A stretch of 64,000 nucleotides of DNA, taken from the NCBI RefSeq assembly GCF_003590095.1, contig NC_039480.1, positions 3,387,328-3,451,327 of the forward strand, in the 5' to 3' direction. This document shows positions 33,601 to 44,706 of this stretch, in pieces (the stretch's first letter is position 1; every line of letters begins with the position of its first letter). The notes below the pieces were generated by a model. The model saw only the letters and a list, made by a program, of their open reading frames with translations, did not search any database and had not been told where the DNA came from. This DNA is from Trichoplusia ni (taxonomy: Eukaryota; Arthropoda; Insecta; Lepidoptera; Noctuidae). Both the position numbers and the translations under genes were made by a program.

Positions 33601-36084
33601 TCCGTTTATTATGTATTTTTCGTACATTTTTTAGTTTAGCAGAGTGTGTTTATAATTAGGTGGCTGAAAATACATAATTATTTAGATCGATATGTTTGCT
33701 TGCATAATTTCGAAAATCACCGCGTATTGCAATCATTTAAATTTTAATACTTCACAATTCTTTTATCACTTTCTTTCTCTCTTTAACTAATCTATACCTA
33801 TACACTAATATGTATAATATATAATGTACCTACATATATATTTTTTAGTTCGTCCGATAACGATATTTGGGTCCGAAACTAGTCGGCCGATAAATGGAAA
33901 TTGTTAAACATACCGTGATTTTAATAACGGTTTCTTTATACCGTTTTTAAATAACCGTTATTAATGAATTCTCTCGAAGTTAAATTGCGCGTCGATATTT
34001 TGCGACGTTGCCAGATCGCGCTGTACAATCACAATAGTTTATATATACAAATAGAACATTAATAATTATACATATAAGTTTACTATTAATAATTTTAAAC
34101 TCCGTTTCAAAATACGCTTTATCATAGCTAGATTTTCTTTTAAACGTCAAAATCTTTAAGACATACTTTCTTTTCAACACCATTTTGCGCATACTCAAAC
34201 TGCCCGAACATAGATTTAGACCTATTTAAAATAGGCATATTAAAAAAAATCTGATACTGAAAATTTAATTTACTTTGAAAAAATGGCCGTCTCATATAAC
34301 TTTTCCAACGTTTTTATACACACACTTTTCTTGTTTGTTTATCGTTCCGGTTGGATTTTTGCAATTCAATTTCGTCCGCCATTTTAATAACCTAAACTGA
34401 CAGTACATTTCTAGGCAATGTTTTTAATCTTGCTTTTGACTTTAAGATTACGCTATTTACTTTCAAAACGACAACTTTCCTCTGCTATCAATTAACGAGA
34501 ATTCTGAGACAAAATTATTTTGGAAAATCCATTTCCATGATCAAAAATTGTATTAATCCTACATCCAGGCATTTTAAAAAGCGCTTTAACTCGCGAACAA
34601 GCACTTCCTCTTATTAATATTACAAATTTCATTCGTTCATTAATATTTGTCTTTACATAAACGTTCAATCAGTGTTACACACTCCAATATTTTAGCTCCC
34701 GATGTTTTTTTTATCCTTAATATTAAATACTAAATAAATTATGTGAAGAGATCCGAAATAATATACATTCCTTATACTAGAAAAGCTACGAAAACAGGAC
34801 TGAAATGGGGAAAGGAGACGGAGATATAATTTATCGTTATATCTCGCTCTGACACGCACCTGTAGCCAATTAAATAATGTTACATTGAGGGAGCAAGACA
34901 GCTTTATACACTGCGTAAAACTCGGGATCTTAAAACAACTCTTTGACAGATGCAAAAGTGGGAGAAAGAGACCGCTATACTCGGTCTTAGTGCCGTCTCT
35001 TTTAGTCCTCAGTCCTGTCTCGTGAGCTTATAGCAAGTCGAGTTAATTTGAACAACATTTTATAGAAAACTGTTTTAATATTTTGGTTAGAACTGGGCAA
35101 GTTTCCTACTTCGTACAAATATTATAAACGCGACAGTTCGTATGTATGGATGTTTGTTCCTCTTACACGCAAAAACCTCTGATCGGATGTGGATTAACTT
35201 GGTACACAGATAGTTTATAACCAGGATTACCACATTTTAATCCCGATTTCATGTGCCCGCGGGCAACAGTTAGTTATTCATAGATACGCGCTGACGAAAT
35301 AGAGATGATTTCAATTTTCCTTTACAGTGTCCGTTTCGTAGTGTAATTAAGTTTTATTATTATTATTAAATTTTTCCTATACTTGTGGCACAATATTTCT
35401 TGTTGTATAATATTCAAATTATTCTCGACTTACTTCAAAATTTTCATTGAACAGCTGACAGACAATTTGCCTTAAATGATGTTGAAACATATTTTCAAAA
35501 CAAAACCGATACACCTGAGAATTGTTCTAGGGTGTTTTGCGTCACGTCAGAGGTCTGCGGGCGGTTTCAACTCTGACACCAGATTATACATCAACCATAC
35601 GATGTGTTATAGGACTGAAATGGTACCAAAGAGGCAGTTAAGACACTATTTGAATAACATTGGTAAATTGCAAGAATTGTTGTAATACGGTAATTTTAAA
35701 CACCTATCATCATTAAACTAAATTGTCTTTCATCTGATCAACTATAGTGCGACAAAAATGATAATCATTCTATGTATAATAAATTACTGTAAAGGTGTAT
35801 GTCCCTGAACATCTCAAAAACGACTAAACCGATTTAAATGTTTTGCATTGTTTGGGTTACACGAATCAAGTTGGCTGAAGAACTAGTTTTAAACACTGTT
35901 TACATATTATTTTATTTTGATACTAGGTACAGCCGAATACAGGTGTTTTGCCGATTGTGTTTTTTGAATACGGTTCCGGCACTAAGGAATTTGATCCTTC
36001 TGTCGCGGGGAGTTTACGAGTCATATGCACGTTGATCTAGACATCCACCATCAGATGTTCACCAGGCAAACTCGCATTGAGTGA

Positions 36085-36215
36085 CCGTTTCGGCCGGGCA
36101 GATAGACTCACGACAAGCATTCGTGAATCACACAAATGCTTGTCCTACGCGGGGGGTCGAACTAACACGTCGTTTTCAGAGAGTCAGATCTACCACTCGA
36201 CTCTCGGATGCCTAG
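36085..36215 (-). repeat. tRNA-like SINE T2, reverse, diverged
   Basis: GACAAGCATTCGTGAATCAC, GCGGGGGGTCGAACTAACAC and CTACCACTCGACTCTCGGAT. Confidence 0.66.
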
Positions 36216-36792
36216 TTGGGGACTAGATAGCGCTGTGTGAGTGTTTAAAGATATTTTATTAGATTTAGAAAATGGTTTTTCATATTTTTTAACTGGTATA
36301 TAATATGCGTAAGATACAAGAAGCCTTATAATAACTAAATAGGAACTAAAATTGGTATCTTATTTATTTCTATTTAATATTGATAATGATTTTTTTAAGG
36401 ATTGCAAACCAAAACGCCAGAGATTAAAAAAAATCCCCCCTTTTAAGCAGGCGGATATTTTTTTTTAATTATCATTTTTGTCACAGTATTCACTAAATTA
36501 ATTTAATATTTCATAATTTTACCACACACATAATTATCAATATGATTATATTATAGAAATTCAAACGTTATTCAACTGTTAAACATTACGATTCTGACGC
36601 GTAGTCTCACTTTGTGATACTGTGTTACAGTAACATGCGTTGCGTTGTCAGATAGACAGTCGCGAGGTAACATACTGGTGTCCAGCTGTCAGGTGGCTAA
36701 AGGCAGGTTCAGAAACCTTATTTTGTATAACATATGTGGCTGTATTTATATATATCAGAGAAAATTTGACTTGGCTTTGCCGCTGTGTAGTT

Positions 36793-36893
36793 CGGTACTG
36801 GCGCCCCACCGTGGGGCAGCTCACAAGCGTGGTAATCAATGCTCGTTCTCAGTATGAGACGCCTGCAGTGGGACAGTTACAGGCTGGTGTTAC
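36793..36893 (-). repeat. Single inverted 110-bp-family unit
   Basis: The reverse complement of one satellite unit, including CCCCACCGTGGGG and GGGACAGTTACAGGC. Confidence 0.85.
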
Positions 36894-37870
36894 CAATTAA
36901 ATATCGCTTTAATTTCACCTTAACCTAAGATTAGATTTATTAAATATATTAAAAACTATTTTTTTATAAATAGTCATTATGTTTTCATAATGATTGTATT
37001 ATAGTTACATTTATAATATTTACCCTTCACAGATTTTATGATATCAGAAAAATCTTTAGCAAAAATTTTATATTGGCACAGTAGCCTAAGTTCAGGCTTC
37101 GAGCCATAGGCCTACAGGTTCGATCCCCAAGCCGTTATTTGTGCAACTACCCTCTTTACAGTATAATTTAGAATTCGGACCATCTACCCTTAAAATTGGG
37201 AAAAACGAATTCGGATAAGCAGGTTTATTAATTTTATTACGTCGACGAGTTTCATTAAAACAGTTAAGTTTTGTAATTTACCAATTTTCGTGTATATGCA
37301 AGACTTTGTCAAGTATTATAGAGTCAACAGCTTTCAGCTGTTTCAAAAACTCTATTGTTTTTCTTTTTTTATGGATATTTCCTCTCTTCCTATCTGCATC
37401 GCCATTTCACAAAAAAAAACAAATGTATTTAAAACTCTTTTGAAGAGTAAAAACAAAAATTTTGAATTTTGTCGCAAATAAAAATGATTTTTAGGTTAAG
37501 TTAAAATTAATATACCAATTAATTTATGTAAATAAGTTTCTTGAAAGCTGTTGAACCAATCATTAGTTATTTTGTCAAATGTTTGTATTGACAGCGTGTA
37601 AAACACAGCTGTCACCAGCAAAATCAGCTGATCTGTCAACATATGTTCAACAACTTCCCAAAAACCGAATAAGTCTTGCAAATTATTTAAAATTTTAATA
37701 CCTTTTGTAAGAGTCGATCGTTGCGCGTAAATGTAAAATAAATAATAATAATAAAACCCAAAACAAAATCCCTTTACAGTAACAGCTGTTAAAGTGGGCA
37801 TCAAAACTAAAAACCGTAACTAAACGACGCTTAAATTAAAAACCGGAACTAAAAATGTAGTTACGGTTTT

Positions 37871-37876
37871 TTTATT
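37871..37876 (-). terminator. Candidate poly(A) signal for gene C
   Basis: TTTATT on the + strand (AATAAA on the - strand) lies about 440 bases past the gene C stop. A variant ATTAAA lies closer, near 38192-38197. I cannot choose between them from sequence alone. Confidence 0.25.
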
Positions 37877-38311
37877 GTATTTTTTGATCGATTTTCGGTA
37901 ATGGTTATCTTTTTTTTCAGTCGATTTTAGGCAGAAATTTTGTAACTTTCGTTTTTCTTTTCAGATTTGATAATACATAGCGTAGAAAGATACCATATGA
38001 ACGCAGAAATGTGCGTACTTTTCAAAACGTTGACCAATCCACAAACTGACCGCGGTAAGCGAGGCTTACCCAAAGTAGCAGTAGTATATAGTAATATCCT
38101 CATCGCACTATGAAAGTTAAAGATCAAAAACTCACCAACATTCGGATTACGAATTATTACAAGGTAATTTATCCCAGTGTAAAACTTAAGTGTTTAATAA
38201 GGACCGAGTCTGATTCAATAAATGAAAAGGCAATAAAAATTCAAACACACCAACCCGAAAATCGTTCAAAAAAACACAAAAAAAAATATCACTGAAAATC
38301 TTGAAAGAAAC

Positions 38312-40199
38312 CTAACGCCGTCTGCCTGTGTATTCACTGAAAACCACCTCACAGTTAGGCCGGATAGCCTTAAACATATCAACACCGCTTTGAGTGACCG
38401 ACGTTTCAGAAAAATCTATCATCCTTAAGTGAGGGGCAGCTGTAGCCAGATGCTGCAAGGACCTATTAGTGATGTTCCTGTACCCAGTCACGGACAAAAC
38501 CCGTAAATTCGACCTATCAGGGCGGTTACCCTGATCGCTAGCTCCGTCGACAACGCGAGCAATATGAACGTAATTAATATCATCGTTATCGGCCCGGCCG
38601 AAACGTAAAATCGCCGAATCGGTCACTAAATGCGAGTTCGTCTGGTGAACTGGCATCTGATGGTGGATGTCTAGATCAACGTGCATGTGATTCGGCATGT
38701 GATTCCGTCGAAAACGGACGAAACGGGGTCTTATGACGTCGTTTCGAGCGTTGCCATCGAATTCGTTGAATATATCTTGAATTATTTCGCCATCGGGGAC
38801 TTCTTCGGGTATTTGTCTGTTGCGGAGTGGGGGCAAATGGGCCAAATGAGGCACGCCGCCGACGTAAGGGAGCTGCCTTATGCGGTTCGGTTGCATGAGC
38901 AGGTGGGCTTGGGGGCCAGCGTTGATCGGGGGCACGTTACCAGGTATAATGACCGCTTGGGGCCCGTTCACGTATGGGGCATAGATATGCGGACCGTTCC
39001 TCGATTCATTTTCTGGCGCATGAGCAATTATAACCGGTTGTAGCGGTTGCTGTTGTCCTGGAGGCGCAGGTATCTGTTGGGGTGGCATAATCGGAATGTG
39101 AACATGAGGCTGATAATGATTGCCGTTAACCACTCGTCGCCTAAATAGGCTTGGGTTGTAGAAGGTAGGTCTTGGGTTGATAATGTGCACATGCCCCGGC
39201 GGGGGTGGGGCCACGATTGGCACCAGCTCCAGTTCTCCGTTCTCACTATCGTCATCGTCATCAATGGCTTCGTTGGCCCCGTTGGCTTCGTTGGCTTCGT
39301 TGGCCCCGTTGGCTTCGTTGGCCCCGTTGGCTTCGTTGGCTTCGTTGGCCCCGTTGGCTTTGTTGGCCCCGTTGGCCCCGTTGGCCCCGTTGGCCCCATT
39401 GGCTTCGGGGGCAACTTCCACTGTCACGTTAACGTCCCTTACTGGATTGAAAGTGACTGTCACTGGGGGCAGTTTCACAGCGACGGTGACATTGACCCCG
39501 CGGGAGGCACTTTCATCAGATGATGATGGTGCTGGTTGAGGCTCTGCCTCAGCCTGGCCTTCAGCCTCGGGTAGACTGGCCTGAGGCTCGACAGCCTGAG
39601 AACTTGCACCGCTATCATGAATAGGTGCGTCGTTATTTTCATCTGGTAGATCCGGTTCTGGAGAAAGGCTGGCCATATGCGGATATATTTTTCCACACAT
39701 GCTGGGAGTCAGGCAGAGGCCTTGCCTAGTAACAGGTTGGGCTGAAGTTGACCGGGATGACGAAGCGATAGGTCCTAGCCACTCATTTCTGCGGGCGGCT
39801 CTAGACAAACTTGGCGCGTTACTGGTTGCATCACTAGGCGCAGGACTCGGACTAGGATTGGCCTCTCCTTGCGGCCTATCGGGCTCAGCTCCTCCGTACA
39901 TAACAGGCCTATTAGTGACCTGGATTCTGTTCAGCCTGGGACAATCTTCAGCGGATAAAGGTGGCCTCTCGATAACTATTTCTACTTGCTCTTGTTCCTC
40001 ATCGAGTCGTGGCCGTTTGACTAAGTCTAAGCCGTTGTCGGTGTTGTGGCGCTTGGCCCCCGACGGGCCGGGGTTGGGGTTGGGCCCCGCGGGGTTGGCC
40101 CCGGATGGACCGGGCTCGACCTGCAAGCCGAGGGTACGGAGGCGGACCGTGGCTGGACTGTCGTCTTCCTCGTCGTTGTTCGGTTGGATGACTATGATC
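38312..40199 (-). CDS. Gene C exon 11: long low-complexity region, terminal LRR and stop
   Basis: Encodes residues 510-1137. Order: acidic/Pro-rich start; a Ser/Pro-rich segment; a 45-residue Ala-Asn-X repeat (775-819); an Asp/Glu patch; a Pro/His/Asn-rich stretch (HVHIPIMPPQQIPAPPGQQQ); an acidic EEVPDGEIIQDIFNEFDG segment; and a terminal LRR-like piece (LRVLSVTGYRNITNRSLQHL, LRMIDFSETSVTQSGVDMF). The stop is TAG at 38314-38312. Open frames on the + strand here are side effects of the stop-poor GC-rich composition. Confidence 0.88.
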
Positions 40200-43100
40200 C
40201 TGTAGAATAAGATTTTATTAGTATTGTAATCATCATTAAGTTATTATAGTGAATAAAATGGCTAAGCTATAACCGCATAAGTGATTCGATCACAGGTTAA
40301 GCTATGCTTGACGCGGTTGGTCCGTAGATGGGTGACCATCTTTGTCATAACGAGTTCCTCCGTGTTTCGGAAGGCACGTTAAATTGTGGGTCCCGGCTGT
40401 TATTCCTACATCTTTGACAGTCGTTACAGGTAGTCAGAAGCTTGAAAAAGTCTGACAACCAGTCTAACTAAGGGGTATCCTGTTGCCCAGGTAACTGGGT
40501 TAAGGAGGTCAGATAGGCAGTCGCTCCTTGTAAAACACTGGTACTTAGCTGAAACCGGTTGGACTGGTAGCCGACCCCAACATAGTTGGGAAAAGGCTAG
40601 GCCAATGATGAGTGAATATATTTTAGTATATATACGTCCCACTGGTGGGCACAGACCCTTTTCCTCGGTGGGAAAGGTTTAGACATAGCTCACTGCGAGC
40701 GATTTCAGATTCCAATATCCGATATCCAGTACCTTTAGCCTTTGAAAACGTCAAATTGCTACTTCGCCTGCATTGGAATCAAACTTGCAACTTGCATTCA
40801 AGAAATCAGATATCGGATCGGATCTGATTCAAGATATCAGAGAGTACCAGTTTCGTAATATATTCGTCTACTTAAAGTACAGTACCTCCTCTCGTGCGAC
40901 CACCAGGGGGCGGAGGCCGCGCTCTCCTCGGCTTGGCGCGGCTCCGGCCTAATCTCATCCTCCTCCTCCTCGGGCTCCGGGGTCTTGTTCCTGAAGTACT
41001 CCGGCTCCTGGGGGGGGGGGGATATGCATCAGGTTTCTAGGCATTTTTATATAAAACTAGCTGTTGCCCGCCGCTATGCTCGCATGGAATATCGCAAAAA
41101 AAAAAGCATAATCGTGTTTTTTTAATTGATTAAAACAAACCCTATGTTACTTTTAAGCTCTCAAAAAACATATGTGCAAAGTTTTATAACGATCAGTTCA
41201 GTATTTTTCGCGTCAAAGCGTAACAAACAAACTTACATTTACATTTATGTGTCAGTAGGATATACACCGTGATTTTTAGTCGTCTTACAAAAGTAGCCCA
41301 GTTCATGTATCCGACATAAAATACCCCTAGGCGCGATTATTATTTTTTTATTTTCAACTAAAATAATAGGTATGAAGAAAAAGGAAACAAGAGAAATCTG
41401 AAACATCCTGTTAAAAATGATAAAAACGCCGCCGCCCGCGCCCCTCACCATTGTCACAAGGCTCGGACCGCGTTCGCAACAGAGCTGTGTTTCTAAAACT
41501 ACGAATTGCATCATAATATTTTGTAAGACGACAAAAAAATCACGATGTATATATGGGTTTTTAGATTATTTTAATCTAATATTCTTTTATTTATACTGAC
41601 TTTTACACACCAAGATTGTTAACCTCTATTTAACTACCTTAAAAAAACGAAGTATCCACCACTCACCTCAGTCTCCCAGGTTTCGAGCTGGTCCCGCGGC
41701 TGCAGGTCCTCAGCCCACGCGTGGGCATGCTCCGACGTACTCCGGTAGTCGTCTCCGGGGGCGCAGTACAACTCCTCGAGAAGAGGAAGCCAGCCCACGG
41801 CCGATATCTCCGAATCCGATATAGGAGAACCTCTCACATCTAAGACCTGTGTAACGTAGAAATAGACTTCAATTGCGTCAATTCACATGGTTGTCACAAT
41901 TTTTTTTTATACAATAACGGTTTTTTTTTAGAAAATAAAGTATGTAGTTAAAAAACTGATGCCAAGTGACAGTCTTTCAAGTCCTATGTCTAAAAATCGA
42001 TTATTTTGTTATCCTGCAAATATCAAATAAAATTGTCAAAATATCCAAAAATATTAAGTTTAATTTATCATTTCTGCCGTTGAACGCGAGAAACACAACT
42101 TCGTCGCAGGAAACACAACTTTTTCTAGACTTTAAAAGAGGCTATGTATAGCCTCTGAGTTCTTTCATACATTTCATAATCTCAAGTGATTTTAATCTAT
42201 CAGACTTTGTAATGATGTGATACTATGAGAAATACGCATACAACATTTTTGGGTAACCTGCCTGACATTCGTTAATAATCAGTGTACGTGCTATTAACGA
42301 CGAGCCTGTTGGTCTAGTGGTTAGTGAACCTGACTGCTATACCCGAGGTCGTGTGTTCGATTCCCGCCCAGGACAAATCTTGTGTGATGAGCGTGATCAT
42401 TTGTTCTGGTGTCTGGGTGTAATTTATCTATAATATGTGTGTATTTAGAAATATATAAGTAAGTTTATCAGTTGTCTGGTTACCATAACACAAGCTCTGC
42501 TTAGCTTGTTATCAGATAACCGTGTGTGTGTTGTCCCAGGATATATTTATTATTTATTGTAAGAAAGCAACAGCGTGCTATGTTGTGGAGTTTCTTGCTG
42601 TTTCTTCTTCACAACCAAAGCACTTAGGAAATGGTGAAGGATGGGCGTTATAGGGAGCTGTCTATGTAAAACATTTGACATTAAGGAAGTGGTACTTTGC
42701 AGCCTTACTTGAATGCAATCAACATCACATACATTGTTCTGAACGCAAAGTAAGTTGCTAAAGCACTTGTGTTATGGAATCCAAATACAACGAAGGTACC
42801 ACAAACACCCAGACCCGAGACAGTGTAGAAATGTGAATTTTTACATTGACCCGACCGGGGATCGAACCCGGGACCTCAGAGCTAGCGACACCTTGAAACC
42901 GGTGCGTACGCCACTCGACCACGGAGGATAAATTGTTTTTGACTTTGATATAGACTTACCCTCAGCTGTCTGAAACCATATCGTGTTGCGAGACTGGCGT
43001 AGGCGACACACTCTGTGAGACGGACGCAGTCCTTCATGTACAACTCTTTGAGGACCGGCAGCTTGCTGAGAGGCATCAGCGACGCCGGTTCAAACCACTC

Positions 43101-44666
43101 GCACTCAGACACGTCCAGATACTAAAGAAAAACAAGGAATAAATATATACATTGACTAGCTCACCCGTCAAACTTTGTTTTGCCTAATAAATTATTTCTT
43201 GTTGTATATATTTTTAATGCCACATTATAAAAAAATAAAAACAAAACATTTCGTCCAAAAAATAAAATGTATATTTTTTGTGTGAGCAACCCTTAACTTA
43301 GGGGTATGAAAAATAGATGTTCGTCGACTCTCAGACTTACTGAATACGCATATAAAATTTGCTAAAAATCGGTTAAGCCGTTTCGGAGGAGTACGGTAAC
43401 TAACATCGTGACACGGGAATTTTATATATTAGAAGATTTAGATTTAAGTATATACAAATTTTAATCCTTATATTATATATATATTATAAATGAGAAAGTT
43501 TCGATGTTTGGATGTTTGTTACTCAATCACGCAAAAACGAACTGAACGGATTTGGATAAAATTTGGCATGCATATAGCCATTGACATGGAAAAGAATATA
43601 GGCTACCTTTTATCCCGATTTTTCAAATAGTTCCCGAGAGAAAATTTAAAAAGTGTGTAAAAGCTATAAGATCACTAAGGGGATTGTTTCCATGGAAACG
43701 GGGACCACCGAACGCTGTAAACTGAAGTCCACGCAGACGGAGTCGCGGGCAACAGCTAGTGACTTTATAAGTGAAAGCTCTATGCGGGTTCGTAATTGTT
43801 CATTGTACCTAAAATTACCACATTGTGAAAGCAATTCAGTATTGAGTACTGAGCAGGTCCATTTTCAAAATTAATTTCTTTAATTACTGCATTTGGTAGA
43901 TATGCAAATTCTGGCGATTTGCCTTTTCATGAGTTGGTCGATACGTGAGTGTCGCTTGCGGACACAGGCTTGCTCACATCATCATCGGCCTAGCCTTTTC
44001 CTAACTACGTTAGGGTCGGCTTCCAGTCTAACCAGTTTCAGCTGAGTACCAGTGTTATACAAGGAGCGACTGCCTATGTGACCTCCTCAACCCACTTACC
44101 TGGGCAATACGGTACCCCTTAGTTAGACTGGTTGTCAGACTTGTCAATCTTCTGACTACCTGTAACGGCTGTCGTCGTCAAGCGTAGCTTAACCTGTGAT
44201 CGATTCACTTCTGCGGTTATAGCTTAGCAACGAGCTCCTCGATCTGGTATTTTCCTCAAAAGGCCAGTCCAAAGAAATACAGTGCCCAATGCACTGTATT
44301 TTATTTTTTGAATTTATATTTTTATAGACTTCAAAAGAGACTGCGACCCCTGAGTTTCGACATTTCTTCTCAGGGTAGTCAGATAGAAAATGTCGACTCC
44401 AGCGTTCTCGAAAAAAGACATGTAAAAGTGATGATATATCCTACTTGCAGAATAAATGATTTCATTTCCTTTCCAAAAGGTACCCTAAAAATACATTCTA
44501 ATCTATTCTATTCTAAATGTTCACTTACCTCTAACTTGGGCAGCTGATCCTGTATCTTGCACAGGTATGACATGTTCAGTGGTAGATTGTAGCAGCGAGT
44601 CCCGCGGAGGGAGAGCTTCTTCAGCATCGGAGGGAAGTACCGGATGTTGGTCTGTGGGTAAACATG

Positions 44667-44706
<40 letters not shown>

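Larger units (their letters stand above)
30500..38300. other. Gene B/gene C intergenic region
   Basis: Tail-to-tail interval between two converging genes. It holds the LINE tails, M2 MITE, foldback MITE, T1/T2 SINEs, a satellite unit and long AT-rich stretches (32340-33030, 33600-35100, 36220-36640, 36900-38100) with no supportable gene. A - strand open frame of about 100 codons at 37496-37801 has no recognisable feature and lies past the gene C stop; it could be 3' UTR. Confidence 0.55.

Noticed and set aside
37496..37801. A - strand open frame of about 100 codons downstream of gene C
   Set aside because: AT-rich, aromatic-rich and without recognised motifs; it lies within a possible gene C 3' UTR. 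It could be real, but the sequence alone does not support it.
38681..39539. Several long open frames on the + strand and in another - strand frame over gene C exon 11
   Set aside because: They overlap a GC-rich exon and a stop-free 9-bp repeat. Only the - strand frame joins the upstream exons in phase and shows real protein features.
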